A DNA stretch of 64,000 bases, taken from contig NC_092801.1 of the NCBI RefSeq assembly GCF_918797505.1, positions 23,312,116 through 23,376,115 of the forward strand, given 5' to 3'. Below are positions 10,231-21,540 of the stretch, piece after piece (position 1 is the stretch's first letter; the number at the start of each line of letters is the position of its first letter). The notes under the pieces are model-generated. The model had not been told where the DNA came from, made no database searches, and was given only the letters and a program-made list of their open reading frames with translations. The stretch comes from Bemisia tabaci. Taxonomy: Eukaryota; Arthropoda; Insecta; Hemiptera; Aleyrodidae. Position numbers and translations under genes: made by a program.

Positions 10231-10485
10231 TTGGACCGCGTTTAGCAGAAAGGAACCAAGCCACATCAGCCGTTGCCAAATTTGACTTGTCAATTAAATT
10301 TTTTACAAGAGAATGTTTGTGCGGATTCCTTCAAAAATTGTAAGGAATATGCTTTGTAGCATGCAACAAATTCACTGAAAGTTGCACGAAAATCCGCACA
10401 ACCGTTTTTGTGTCAAAAATTAATTGTCCAATTTAATTTGGCAATAGCTGATGTGGCTTGGTTCCTGTCTGCCTAACGCGGTCTA
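10231..10485. mobile_element. MITE family B (B3)
   Basis: Best full-length B: TGGACCGCGTTTAGCAGAAA left end, inverse right end, and internal TTGCCAAATTTGACTTGTCA and GAATGTTTGTGCGGATTCC arms. No coding capacity. Confidence 0.85.
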
Positions 10486-10555
10486 CTTTAAAACCTTCCC
10501 ATCAGTTTTTCGGTGTCTTTTCGTACATTTTCCCTTTATTTTCCTCTACTTGTCT

Positions 10556-11265
10556 CGGCAATGTACAATAAAGACGTTACTATCTTCGTTAGGAGTTGGT
10601 TTCATTATTTTTCGTTACGCGAATCGTATTCTACATGAAATTCTGGCAAAGAATCATGTATCAGAGTGCATAAATTCGTACCTTGTCTATTGGTCCATCC
10701 AATTTAAAAAAACGAGCATAGAGAACTTTCCTTACTTCTCCCGGAGAAGAATTTTATCGGGAGAACCAGTGCAACGTTGGAATACTCATACGGCGTCAAA
10801 CCACAGCATGGACCTTTTAAGCCCCATCATTCGATGCCGCGATTATTGCCGACGTGAGTTCGAATAATCGCGCCAAACACAGTGCGGCCGGCGTTAAACC
10901 CACATGAGCGCCTGCGAGACTGTAGGAATACTTCACGCATCGCGCCAAACAGTGCGATCGGCGCGGAACGCACTTTAGCGCCTCCAAGACTGCATGGATA
11001 CTACATGGAAACGCAGTGCTTGATTGAGAAGCCTACGAAAACCGTTGTGGCACGCGATTGGACTCAAGTAGAGTATTGCGTTTCTTTGTGACCCGGCAAT
11101 CCAAATTTCGAGTAATCAATGTAAAACAAAAACGTAAATATCTTGGTTAGGAGTTGATTTCAGTAATTTCCGATGCAAGAATCGTGTCCTACGTGAAGTT
11201 CTGGTTAGGAAACATATATGCGACTGCTTACATTTGTACCTCATCTGGTGGTCCATTACCTGAGG
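10556..11265. mobile_element. composite of family E arms with minisatellite
   Basis: Two E right arms in the same orientation (ending TTGGTCCAT near 10709 and TGGTGGTCCAT near 11260) enclose a 69-70-base minisatellite. The region 10700-10800 (ACGAGCATAGAGAACTTTCC) matches, inverted, the sequence next to E at 30330-30370. It looks like a larger member of the E family. Confidence 0.6.
10868..11005 (-). repeat. 69-70-base minisatellite, about 2 units
   Basis: Units carry GAATACTTCACGCATCGCGC (unit 2 diverged) and GACTGCATGGATACT-type blocks with a period of about 70. The inverse occurs at 30048 and 56108. Confidence 0.75.
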
Positions 11266-11767
11266 CGTATAAATAAGGAAATCACATTCGATGTCCTGAA
11301 AGGTTCCGGTCTGATACTGTAATTTCAAAACCCGCATTGTTATTTAGCTGAGCTTACCGTTAGTCTTATTTTAACGTAAAAATGTTAAAATATAGTTTTT
11401 TCCAGGTCATTTCATTTTGTTGACTTTAAAAACAAGATGCAACCGGGAAGGAAAGCAACGCGCGCACAAAAGCCTGCTTTCAATGAAGATTAATTAATAG
11501 ATCCAGAAATTGATTCTAAACGGAGGGAAAGCATGAATTTGTCTGCAATTCTGGAAGATATGTTTGATCACCTGCTCAAGCGGCTCAAAGTCCCAAAAAG
11601 GCAGCCAACCCATGAACTTAAATTATTTTGAAATATTTATCATCACAATAATTACTGTTTGTCGCTCTATATTAATTCAAATATTATATGAAGCACGCAT
11701 TTTTAGGTAACGTTTTTTGCAAACATGTTATTAGTTTTGCGGGAGGGGGTGCTTTTTCAAGATATGA
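11266..11767. other. gene-free stretch
   Basis: AT-rich. No long frame or repeat match recognised. Confidence 0.4.
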
Positions 11768-12029
11768 TATATCGACGGTGAAACTACCAAACCACGTATC
11801 TCGTTTGCGGTGTTTAAAAATCTACGCTCACATTTTATTTTTTTGAAGTAGACCAAATCAATATCATTCCTTGAAATTTTCACAGAATTTTCTCCGCGCG
11901 AAGAGGAAAAATCACAAAAATTTTCAAGACTGGACGTTAAGTAGTTTTTCATTTAAAAAATAAAGTATGACAGGAAGTTTGCGACGTCGCAAACCGAGAT
12001 ACGTGGTTTGGTAGTTTCACCGTCGATAT
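11768..12029. mobile_element. inverted-repeat element M (M2)
   Basis: Termini ATATCGACGGTGAAACTACC and its inverse GTTTCACCGTCGATAT. The internal AAAGTATGACAGGAAGTTTG block is shared with M1 and M3. Confidence 0.85.
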
Positions 12030-12082
12030 GTTTATGCTCCGCAGTTCGTGACAAGTTATGGAATAATAAGAATTTAAACAGC

Positions 12083-12425
12083 GGATAACAAGACTAATTT
12101 TTATAAAAATACCACCAAAACGTTTTGACTGAAAACTCAGCTTTCCTCAATTGGATAAAAACAGTAAAACATTTTAAAATTGCGAAAACTTAGTACTTGG
12201 CTGTATACCCTTCAAAGCGAGAAAAAGTTGTTATCCTACATTGTTGTAAAAGTTGTTGAAGTTATTAAAGTAGATAACAACTTTTTTCTCACTGCGAAAG
12301 GTACAGTCAATTACTGAGTTTTTAGATTTTTAAAAGTTTTTACTGTTTTTATCCAACTGGGGATGGCTGAGTTTTCAGCCAAAACGTTTTGGTGGTATTT
12401 ATGTAAACATTAGCCTTCTTACCCA
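12083..12425. mobile_element. inverted-repeat element X
   Basis: Arms ATACCACCAAAACGTTTTG and the inverse near 12380-12400, with inner arms GAAAAAGTTGTTATC / GATAACAACTTTTTTC, give one long palindrome. Single copy in the window. Confidence 0.75.
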
Positions 12426-13788
12426 CTTATTAAATTGTTATCATTGCTTTTTCAAGATAAGTTGCGGGATTTAATTTCATAAATCGCAATTTAATTTCAA
12501 AATATCGAAATTTAATTTCAAAATTTTTCCGGCGAAAAATGTTTTTCGGGATCCAATCGTTGCACAAGCACTGTTGCATCTGAAGAAACGCGGCACAATC
12601 GGCACTATTCTCCCCGCGTAACTGGAAGGAAATCGCTCGCGAAGTTTCCAGATCTGAAACCCGCCGAATTGAATACTCAACATTTGAGACGGAAACAAGG
12701 TACCTATCGGATTTGGAATCAGGAATTTAATTAATATTCTCAATAACTGCTCAGCTGCTTCCGCTTTCCGAAATTGGGGCGCTGCGGCGCTTCTGTCGCC
12801 CTCCGTTCAGCGCGAAGGCATTGACAAAAATAATTCTAACCGTAGCGAAAACCGCTTAGCTCAAATTAAATCGCTGCGAGAGAACGCGGTTTTTGCTTAA
12901 CAGGGTGGGATTAGGTCCAAATAAGAATCTTCGGTAGTCCGTTACGTAACATATCCTTAAATGGGTCTTTCATGTAGGAATTTCAATGTATGCCGAGAGT
13001 ATTCGTGAAAAATCAATGAAGTTTCAAGGAACGCTTGAAATGTGTGTTTAAGTTGCAGATTTAGAATTTAATTTGGTTAGTTTGGTATTGCCTGTATAGA
13101 AAAAAATAACATATTCTATAGAAACTTTAACTTACTTCAAACAATATTAATTCTCATAGCAGCAAGGTAGGAATAAAATATAACCTTAACAAGATTTTTT
13201 ATGGTAAACATGTAATAAGTATATAGTCGAATAAAATCCATGGCCCAATTAAGATTAATGATGTTCTCAAAGAAAGATAATTTATGTAAATTGTAAATGT
13301 TCCGATTTCAATGGTCCCGTAAGTGTCAAAATTTTGAATTGAATTTTAACATTTGTTTTGATTTAAGTGTCGATTAGCTAGATTATTAGTTGCTTTTAAG
13401 CGTTGCTTCTATTAAAATTTCTCACAATTTTTTACGTATTTTGTTTCAGGTATATTTCTCTGATATCCGTTAATTAAATGTGTACGAGGAAGACGTGGTA
13501 CTTCCGCCGTAAGTGAGTTGAATTTTCATTTACAAGACCTGCACTGAATACGCGGAAACAAAATAATTTCAGTTAAGATAATTCCGCAAGTTTTAAGTTT
13601 TTATCTGTTGCACATTGTTTTATTTTATTGAAGTTATGCATGGCCTGAGTCGCACTCATTGCTTATATTTGTAAAATCGGCTAATAGATCAACTTTTGTT
13701 TTCATCATTATGAGTAGCCGAAAACCGAAAAATCTTGTTCAGTATAGATGTATCGAAAAGTTTTTCACGTGCAAAACGGGACTAATAA
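12426..13788. other. gene-free stretch
   Basis: Contains a GC-richer patch at 12750-12900 and a CAG|GTATAT acceptor/donor-like junction near 13449. No coding exon or repeat family is recognised. Confidence 0.4.
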
Positions 13789-13789
13789 T

Positions 13790-13930
13790 TGGACTGCATT
13801 TTGAAATTTGGAACTATAAATTCTGCCCCGGTTTAAAAACAACGTATGTGCCATTAGTTTCCCTATGCGCATAAGTGTTGCTTCCAGAAGAGCCAGAATT
13901 TATGGTTCCAAATTGCAAAATGCAGTCCAA
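13790..13930. mobile_element. MITE family L (L1)
   Basis: TGGACTGCATTTTGAAATTT to AATTGCAAAATGCAGTCCA, palindromic, flanked by AT on both sides. About 140 bases; no coding capacity. Confidence 0.85.
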
Positions 13931-14462
13931 TTTATATCATCTCGCGGTTTTTGACCTCAAAACTGAACGAATTGCCTCTTTCTCACACCTCGGAAAAGAA
14001 CACACCACTTGCACATTCTACCCGTGGTGCATCCCTATTTTGGTAACGTTTTGATTAAATAAGATGAGAAATATCCTGTGTTTGATTAAGCATTGCCAGT
14101 TTATCTTCCAAATAATATATCGTGCCCCGTGCTTTTATTCTTATATGATCGAGAAAACTTTCCGGTGAGGTTTTCCAACCTCGGTTGTTAATATTCTCTA
14201 GCCGCCACGCGCCGTGCTTCTGTCCGTAATGGGATCAGATTTAGAACGTCACTCGTATTACGTCTGAGGGTATTTGCTTCGTGATTCCTCCTACTTCGTC
14301 GTCATTGTTGGTCCATTCTGCTTCAATTCTGAAGTTTGAGTTTCGGATTTGCACTGGCTGCTTCGCGGGGAACAGTGCACGAGGTTAGATTATTTGAAAT
14401 GTAGCGCGTTTGAATATAATGAGATATGTTAAAATCATTTACTCTTCAAAATAAAATGACTA
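13931..14462. other. gene-free stretch
   Basis: Nothing recognised on either strand. Confidence 0.4.
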
Positions 14463-14652
14463 CACTGGTAAGAAAAACCTCTTGGACCAATGCCGCGGTG
14501 CATTGACTTAAGAGTGCAGTTTCTTGTCGCAGGATTTAAGAGTCTTGAACTCTTGTTTCAAGCGGATTTTGCATTGAAACAAAAGAGTCCAGACTCTTAC
14601 ATCCGGCGACAAGAAACTGCACTCTTGAACCAAGAGGTTTTTTTTACCAGCG
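14463..14652. mobile_element. CACTG-ended MITE DD
   Basis: CACTGGTAAGAAAAACCTCT and its inverse ending TTTACCAGCG, flanked by TA/TA (2-base TSD). Arms GAGTGCAGTTTCTTGTCG fold back. Related in plan to family C but distinct in sequence. Confidence 0.8.
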
Positions 14653-14940
14653 TACAGTAGAGTCTTGTTTATCCACGAAATTTATTTTCGGTTTTCTTGG
14701 TGGCTTTGGCCCGTAGATGCTGCAATACTATGGCTTAATTTTCTATTTAAAAAAAAAAAAAATCCAGGAATGGTGTATACCGAAATAACTACTTTGAGGT
14801 AAAATTCCGTAATTTTTTACCTATTCTTACATCTTTGTCCGTTATTTGACTCGTGTTTTATTGAATTTTTTTAAAATACGGCCTTTTCGATTCTCATTCT
14901 TGGCCAAAAAGCTTAGTTTCGGATTATCCGCGAATATCAA
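14653..14940. other. no recognised feature
   Basis: AT-rich, with an oligo-A run near 14748-14761. Confidence 0.35.
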
Positions 14941-15081
14941 TTAAACCACATTTTGCAATAAGGAACCGCTTTCACTGGCACTTCCATAAAAGCACCTTTC
15001 TGCATAGGGAAACCAATGGCATTTATGTTGTTTCTTTAATGAGCCAGAAATATTGGCTCCGTGTTGAAAAATGTAATCCAA
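14941..15081. mobile_element. MITE family L (L2), degenerate
   Basis: CCACATTTTGCAATAAGGAA to TGAAAAATGTAATCCA. Central AGGGAAACCAATGGCATTTA as in other L copies. Confidence 0.7.
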
Positions 15082-15109
15082 TTATCAACGATAGCTCCAG
15101 TCCCAATCA

Positions 15110-15398
15110 CCACGGGTGCACTTTATTTTGCAATTAGGAACTACAATTTTTAGCCCATCCATAAAAAAAACTTATGCGCATAGGGAAACTAATGTACGCG
15201 CGTTGTTTTTAAACTGAGACAGAGCTTTCAGTTCCTAATTGGACCACATTTTGCAATAAGGAACCACCATTCCTGGCCCATTTTAGAAACAACATACATG
15301 ATATTAGTTTCCTAGTGCAGATATGTGCTTTTATGGAGAGGCCAGAGATAGTGGTTCCTGATTGCAAAATGCAATCCAATTGCAAAGTGTGGTCCAAT
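15110..15398. mobile_element. MITE family L (L3) split by L4
   Basis: Left part TTTTGCAATTAGGAACTACA...CAGTTCCTAAT; right tip TTGCAAAGTGTGGTCCA. L4 (15240-15379) sits between. Removing L4 plus one AT restores the L arm. Confidence 0.75.
15240..15379. mobile_element. MITE family L (L4), inserted in L3
   Basis: TGGACCACATTTTGCAATAA to GCAAAATGCAATCCA, with AT at each flank that is present once in the reconstructed host arm. Confidence 0.85.
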
Positions 15399-15821
15399 TG
15401 AGACTCTGCAGATGAGCTCTCACGCGTATGGGAGAAAATCAATCGCGCTAGAGGAAAGCGTAGTTTGAACAACCAGGCCGAAGTTCTTCCGATAAAATTC
15501 GCATTTTCTACCAAACTGAAGAAGTTTTGTCTGTAATGGTCTTCAAACTATTTTCTTCTCTTTTATCGGTGAGCCGAAAACTTTGCAAATGAATTGTACG
15601 TATCTATACACCTAAAAGGAATATGTGTAATTGAATCAAATTAAAAAGAACTACCTAGCACGTATACCACGATGCGCATATTCGTATAATTCCGATGAAC
15701 GTTTAAAGGTTGTAATGGAGGTACCTACGCATCAATTAACTCTAATCGTCGATATTTGCATCGATGATTGATGAATCCACGTTTTATTACTCTCATTAAT
15801 GTTTAATTTAAAAAAATTAAT
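15399..15821. other. gene-free stretch
   Basis: Nothing recognised. A 101-codon minus-strand frame at 15209-15514 is mostly repeat L and not coding. Confidence 0.4.
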
Positions 15822-16083
15822 CAAGGACAAAGAACGTTTTGTATAAAACTATAGGCCAGTTTTATTAAGTTGAGGTTAATCACAACACTCTGTACTTTCC
15901 AGTACAATCAAGGACAACGAACGTTTTGTATAAAACTGAAACTTTGTAATACAACTAAAACTAAACTTTGTATAAACTCACAACACTCTGTACTTTCGAG
16001 TACAATCAAGGACAACGAACGTTTTGTATAATACTATAGGCCAGTTTTATTGAGTTGAGGTTAATCACAACACTCTGCACTTT
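15822..16083 (+). repeat. tandem repeat, 3 units (87 and 98 bases)
   Basis: Units start TCAAGGACAA(A/C)GAACGTTTTG and contain CACAACACTCTGTACTTTC. Units 1 and 3 share TATAGGCCAGTTTTATT; the middle unit differs internally. The array is short and irregular. Confidence 0.85.
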
Positions 16084-16577
16084 ATCCTCGTAACGTTACC
16101 ATTAAATAAATTCCTGGACTATTTTTCCAAAACCTGCACCTATATTGTAACGCTGTATTGTGTTACACGATGAGATCCTCTGCGTGATGAATGGAATCCA
16201 ACTCCGTTGTGACTTTTTTCCGTTATTTGTTTTAGTCATGAATAAATGTAGATACGAGTACGTGAAAAAAGCATATCGGGATGATCGCTAAACCCCCCGG
16301 GGTGAAAAATGATAGCTGAAAATTTGAACTCTGATTTTTGTGGAATTGATGCTGCCACCGCAGTTGTGACAGGTACACATGATTGCCAATTTTTGGACTG
16401 CGATAAATTTAAAACTTCTGCGATTTTGAAAAGCTGTATTGTGATCGTGTAACTTGACTGAGGGAAAAGGACAATCATTAATTGTAGCCCAAGTATTAAG
16501 TATATTTTGACTCATCAGAAGCATTCTTTCTTATGTCAGTACTCATCAAATATCACATACTATGTTTTGAGAGGGAG
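16084..16577. other. gene-free stretch
   Basis: Nothing recognised apart from the start of an A-rich run near 16581. Confidence 0.35.
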
Positions 16578-16836
16578 CACAAACAAAAAAACAAAAAAAC
16601 AAAAAACAAAAACAAAAAAAAAAACACACATTGGATCTAGAGTCCATACTCTTGAAAACATTGACAAGAAAAAATACTCTTGATTCAATCGGATTTTTGC
16701 TTGAATCAAAACGGAATCCGCTTAAATTAAGAGGCTTAATTCTTGATTTAAGCTAGATCCTGATTGAATCAAGATTACTTTTTCTTGTCGATGTTTTCAA
16801 GAGTCTGGACTCTAGATCAAATGTGTTTTTCCAGTG
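16578..16836. mobile_element. CACTG-type MITE family C (C2)
   Basis: The left end has decayed into an (A)nC run of about 50 bases before ATTGGATCTAGAGTCCATAC. The right end TTTTTCCAGTG is intact. The core matches C1. Confidence 0.8.
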
Positions 16837-17823
16837 AAAGGGCCACAACTAACATTTTTAGCAAAATCTATATATTTTTTGGAGGGGCCCGATGGGCCTT
16901 ATGTGTGCGAGGAATTTAATAATGGTATCTAACGCTAAATACGTGAAACAAAGTTTCACAAATTGCGAATGATAACAAAAGAAATTGGGCTGTGTTGTAA
17001 AATTTTCCCGCTGGGTCTCGAAAGGAAAAAGAAATTTTGACTCCTCTGGACTGCGACCTATTGATGTATGGCTAGACAAGATATTTTATTTATTTTTGCT
17101 CTTATTCATGGTAGTTTGTTTCAACTCATCAAAATTCAATGCCGATCCACAGAAATAATCTATATGATGCTATTTTTTGTGCTTTTTACATAATTTGCTC
17201 TGATCTGGAGCCACGAAAACCTCACTCGTCCATTATCTGTGCCGGATGTGTATCAATAAAACATGACTCGTATGACCTTTTCACCCGTCGATATGTCAAT
17301 CATGAGTGGCAGATAAGTGGTCTGTTCCAGGATGTTCAATAGCCTCAATAGCTTCAATCGAAGGATGAAATTTTGCTCAACACCGGCGTCCGTTTATACA
17401 TAATAAAATAGATAAATGACTTTCGATGGATTCGATATTATGGTCTTACTCTGTTCTTTCAGAAAATCAGTTGCGATTTTTTCCTCATGAAATCTACCAG
17501 ACTTAAAATAGTCGTTTCAGGAAAGAGGATCTCAAATTTAATCTAAGCGGATGGTTCCCTAGTCAATAAAGTTCAGTGAAAAGTTCTTATTGTTCGTAAG
17601 TTTTCTCATTTTCAAGCTCATTTTTGTATACATATTAGCTTTCTTCACCTCACTTTAATTCCTCATATCGTAAACAATCATTTGCCTTTGTTTTATTCCG
17701 GGCAGCACTCTGTTGAAACTCAGTTCATTTATTTAATATTTGGGGAGGAATCTACCTATATAATTCGTAAAAAAATAAACCTGTATAGTTCGGACTTTGT
17801 AACCAATAAGTGCAATCAATAGG
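16837..17823. other. gene-free stretch
   Basis: Short frames only (for example 67 codons at 17139). No domain or repeat recognised. Confidence 0.4.
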
Positions 17824-18081
17824 TTGTCACCCTCTGGCCAAATTATCACAAGCGCCATGCGACGTTTCAGACTTTCCGCCGCCATTTTATTTTTGTACAT
17901 ACAAATTTTTGGTTGAATCTGTGAGAAAATTGCACTGAATTTTATCGGCAGCACAAAGAAAATTTTGGTGTATGTATTTTTGGACAGCTTCGTTGAACAA
18001 ATTCTTTGCAATAAAATAAATGGCGGCGGAAATTCTGAAATTTCGCATGGCACTTGTGACACTTTGGCCGGAAGGTGACGA
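17824..18081. mobile_element. inverted-repeat element GG
   Basis: Left arm GTCACCCTCTGGCCAAATTA with TTTCCGCCGCCATTTTATTT; right arm has the inverses AATGGCGGCGGAAATT and GTGACACTTTGGCCGGAAGG. It makes a 134-codon minus-strand open frame by chance. Confidence 0.7.
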
Positions 18082-18691
18082 GGTATTGTAAGCTTGCTAT
18101 ATGCGTCAGCTTGACCACATCGATCAGTGAAAATCACTGCGTATGCAGTGCAATGACGTCATCATGGCTAGGATCATATGATCACTACCTTATGCTTATA
18201 TTTGATAATTATTCATGACGAAATTAACTCAGACTGATTATTAAATGCTTTAAAATTTCGAAAATTTTCGGGGAAGAGTCCCCCCTCACGTCCCCCTCCC
18301 GTCTGAAGTATCTGGATCCGCCCTGACTCGGGGTTTCCAGGCGCTAGATAGACTCCAGCACAGGATTTCACTCCGAAATGTTCAACAGTGCAATTGCAAT
18401 TATTTGAGAAACAAATATTGAGCTTCTAGCCAATTTCCTCTTTAATTCTCTCCGATTGTTCTTCTTTAATTTGTCTCTTATTCCCGATCTCTTGCACACT
18501 GTGTTTGTTAAGCATGACCCGAATTTACATTTCATTACAGAGAAAAGCGTCTGAAAGCTCAATATTAGTTTATTAAGGATTCCGCCCCCTGGCCACTACG
18601 CGGCCCAACCCCCGGGACGCTGCGAGTCCCTACTTCACGGCCAGCGAAATCTCAAACGCAAAAAACCAAAGTATTACTAAAAATAAAATTT
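18082..18691. other. gene-free stretch
   Basis: TCTGGATCCGCCCTGAC at 18310-18326 resembles the tip of a hAT element of the GGCGGATCC type (compare J), but no partner end is visible. Confidence 0.35.
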
Positions 18692-18704
18692 AAAAAAAAA
18701 AAAA

Positions 18705-18746
<42 letters not shown>
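18692..18746 (+). repeat. poly-A tract (40 uninterrupted)
   Basis: A run broken only by a T at 18706, then 40 straight A residues. It could be a retroposon tail, but the sequence upstream (GC-rich, 18570-18650) shows no recognisable retroelement. Confidence 0.9.
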
Positions 18747-18748
<2 letters not shown>

Positions 18749-19064
18749 GCATCAATCCACTTACAGACGGGACTCTCCTTACAGGAATTTCCCTCTTACG
18801 GACTTTAAACTCCCCTTCCTCATCCCAGCCCATCGAGCGTCTTAAAAATGATTTTATTAGAATAGAGAGGATTTCATTATGAGCAGCCGAAACTCCAATA
18901 ATTTTCAATTTAAGCAACAGTGAAACCCAATTTACGACCGTAATGAGGTCCTCATAATTACTCAATCGCCGGACATCATTCATTTTATTATTTATCGGCT
19001 AATCGTTCCAATCCCTGCCACTCGTTGCCGGGGCAAATCCCCGAGCGGGAAAGGGGCGCGACCC
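18747..19064. other. no recognised feature
   Basis: No repeat or coding signal recognised. An open frame here ends in the poly-A and is spurious. Confidence 0.35.
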
Positions 19065-19224
19065 GTGACGTGCCGTGTTTTGCGATATATCGATTGACCG
19101 CCGTTTAAACCCATGAAAAATGATCGATAAACAAGGTGTTCGCAGCGAGCATCCTCATAATCGATTCTTTACCATAGCTTCAAATGGGTAAGTATCGATA
19201 ATCGATCGTTCACGCCTCGCCACC
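19065..19224. mobile_element. hAT-like MITE family D (D2)
   Basis: GTGTTTTGCGATATATCGAT arm, the GGTGTTCGCAGCGAGCATCC core and a right end CACGCCTCGCCAC. The left tip is degraded. Confidence 0.8.
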
Positions 19225-19516
19225 GCGCGCGACCCTCCGCGGACCCGTCAATCGAGCGATTATCAGGTTGAAACACGGCCAGAAATAAACATGACCCCCC
19301 GCCCTGCCGGCCGCGGCGCGACAATCCGAAGCTCGATATTTCATTTCCCTGGGTCGCCGCCTTTGCCGCCTTTGGCTTGGCGACCGTCAACCGCGATCTC
19401 CCAACTTTTGACGGCGCATTTTTGATAGATGACGCCGCTCCGAGGGGCGAAAAAAACTCGCGGCGCGCCCGCCAGATCGCGCTTCGCCTTGTTGGGACTC
19501 ACAGTGGGTCTTGGTC
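19225..19516. other. GC-rich spacer
   Basis: Higher GC than the surroundings. Short frames only; nothing recognised. Confidence 0.35.
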
Positions 19517-20332
19517 TAGAGTACCTAGGTATATGGGGCAAGTATGGACATGACTGTAATTTTAAGGTTAGGTCATGGAGCTTGTAACGCCCTAAAGAAC
19601 AGCGAACCTTCGAATTCAAACTATCCGGAGTGCTTTCTAAATACAATGGAGATGTTGCATGCGTGAGGAATTTTCGATTTGACTGTTGATTCTTATGTAA
19701 AAGTTCGCGAGAAACACGATGGTGCCACTGGTTTTCTCTGAAATCAACTCCCAAGCTCAAAAAAAGCTCTAAAGTTGAGGCCAAAATGGAAGGGATCCCA
19801 CGCTATCCTGAGAGTCCACCTCTACATCAAAACAAACTCTCCATGCAAAGATAGGGAGCAAACACATTGACAAGGCTGCCACTTTATTTGGAGACTCTAA
19901 AACTGAAAACACGGCAAGCCTGCTAATGTATTTGCTCCCTATCTTTGCATGGAGAGTTTGTCTTGGTGTAGAGGTGGACTCTCAGGAGAGCATGGGATAT
20001 CCCCTCCATTTTGGCCTCAACTTGAGAGCTTTTTTTGAGCTCGGGAGATGATTTCAGAGAAAACCAGTAGTGGCACCATCGTGTTTCTCGCGAACTTTAC
20101 ATAAGAATCAACAGTCAAATCGCAAATTCCTCACGCATGCAACGTCTCCAAATTTACTCATTTTTTCGGAAGCACGCTTAGCTTATTGAGGAACATTCTC
20201 GATCATCTTGGTTTGATATTGGAATATGAAGATCTGCAGTGACATTTCTTGTGTTCGAATGTTGGCTTCCCTTTTTGGGCCTAAGAGCTCCATAATTCGA
20301 CGTGTCCGTACTCTCGCCATCCAAGTACTCTA
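19517..20332. mobile_element. long palindromic hAT-like element H
   Basis: The ends TAGAGTACCTAGG / CCAAGTACTCTA resemble the hAT MITE at 8147. Inner arms of over 200 bases (TTGAGGCCAAAATGGAAGGG, GCAAAGATAGGGAGCAAA and their inverses) form one large hairpin centred near 19880-19900. The flanks show no convincing TSD. Fragments recur at 8965, 42870, 49468 and 55600. No transposase. Confidence 0.8.
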
Positions 20333-20365
20333 ATTTCGACCAATCCAATGTAGTTCCAATATCAA

Positions 20366-20617
20366 ATCAGAATTAAGCAGAAAGGAACCAAGCCACATCA
20401 GCTTTTTGCCAAGAACTGGGCAATTCAATTTTATGTAAGAGAACGGTCATGCATATTTTTCTGTAAATAATCAGTGAATTTTCCGTGTGCCAAGAAGAAA
20501 ATTTCTTAACACTTTCAAAGAAACCCTCACAAACGTTCTCGTGTGAAAAATTAAATTCCCCAGTTAAATTTGGCAATAGCTGATGTAACTTGGTTCCTTT
20601 CTACTAAACGCGGTCCA
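20366..20617. mobile_element. MITE family B (B4)
   Basis: AAGCAGAAAGGAACCAAGCC to TTTCTACTAAACGCGGTCCA, with the usual internal arms. Confidence 0.85.
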
Positions 20618-21025
20618 TTTGCATCGTCGGAGAAAACGCAGTTATAGACATAGTAACTTCCTCGGAGGCAGACTCCAGAATAGTGACGCAGCATTTGGAT
20701 CCACAAGCTCTAAGTCTGACAGTCCCTTTACCAACACATTGATGAAGCTTCTGTATACACGCTCTCCGTGCCGGCCTGTAACGAACGACTAGGAATTTGC
20801 ATGATAGTAGCAGCTGCAGCAAAGCATCACCGGGAACAAATCCGCGAGAATCGTCGAGTGAGACTCTACCCATCTGTAATGCGCCCTCTCCCCCCTCCCC
20901 TTGCTTCCCTCAATAACATTTTCGACATTCTGTTCAGGTCTTCCTCATCTTGAGCCTTGCGTTTTTCGGGAGGTTAGGGTAAATCAAGAGAAAAAATCTC
21001 GAGCCATCGATAAGATTTTTCACCA
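20618..21025. other. gene-free stretch
   Basis: Overlapping 61- and 89-codon frames on opposite strands with no motif; coding is not supported. Confidence 0.35.
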
Positions 21026-21540
21026 AATCGTCGCTTTTACGACGACCGAATGATATCCAAATCCCAAAATGATATCTAAATTTAGAGGTCGCAAAGTTGA
21101 CTCAAATAATTCATTTTTTAGTTTTATGATCGTGCGCAATGTGCATGCGAAATTTGGCTAATTTTGCCCGTTTTCTGGAGAAAAATCGGTGAAATTTTCA
21201 GTCAAATTTTGCACAGTTTCCTAGTGAAAATCAAAATTTCGAGTGAAAGTTTAAGACGTTAAAATAATTTTCTCTGAGTAATGACGAAATGTCGAATCGT
21301 CGCATTTTTGACGAGGTATCCAAATTTAGAGGTCGCAAAGTTGACTCAAATGATTCATTTTTTAGTTACATGATCGTGCAATGTACATGCGTTTGGATAA
21401 TTTTGCCCGTAATCTAGAGAACAATCAGTGAAATTTTCAGTCAGAAATTTTGTACAGTTTCGTAGTGAAAATCGAAATTTCGAGTGAAATTTTGAGACGT
21501 TAAATCATTTTCTCTAAATAATGACAAAATGAGGTGCTAC
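21026..21540 (+). repeat. tandem duplication, 244-base period
   Basis: TTTAGAGGTCGCAAAGTTGA at 21081 and 21325. The two units align throughout, including TGATCGTGC, TTTTGCCCGT and GAAATTTTCAGTCA. Divergence and small indels indicate age. Confidence 0.85.

Noticed and set aside
10451..10867. A 138-codon plus-strand gene
   Set aside because: Begins in the B3 right arm and continues through an E arm; both are non-coding repeats.
15209..15514. A 101-codon minus-strand gene
   Set aside because: Mostly the nested L3/L4 MITEs.
17733..18137. A 134-codon minus-strand gene
   Set aside because: Coincides with inverted-repeat element GG and has no recognisable domain.
18692..18746. Poly-A tail of a LINE or processed pseudogene
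   Set aside because: No reverse-transcriptase-like or gene-like sequence precedes it and no flanking target duplication is evident; left as a homopolymer.
18690..18983. Membrane protein rich in phenylalanine
   Set aside because: The phenylalanine run is the translation of the poly-A tract on the minus strand.
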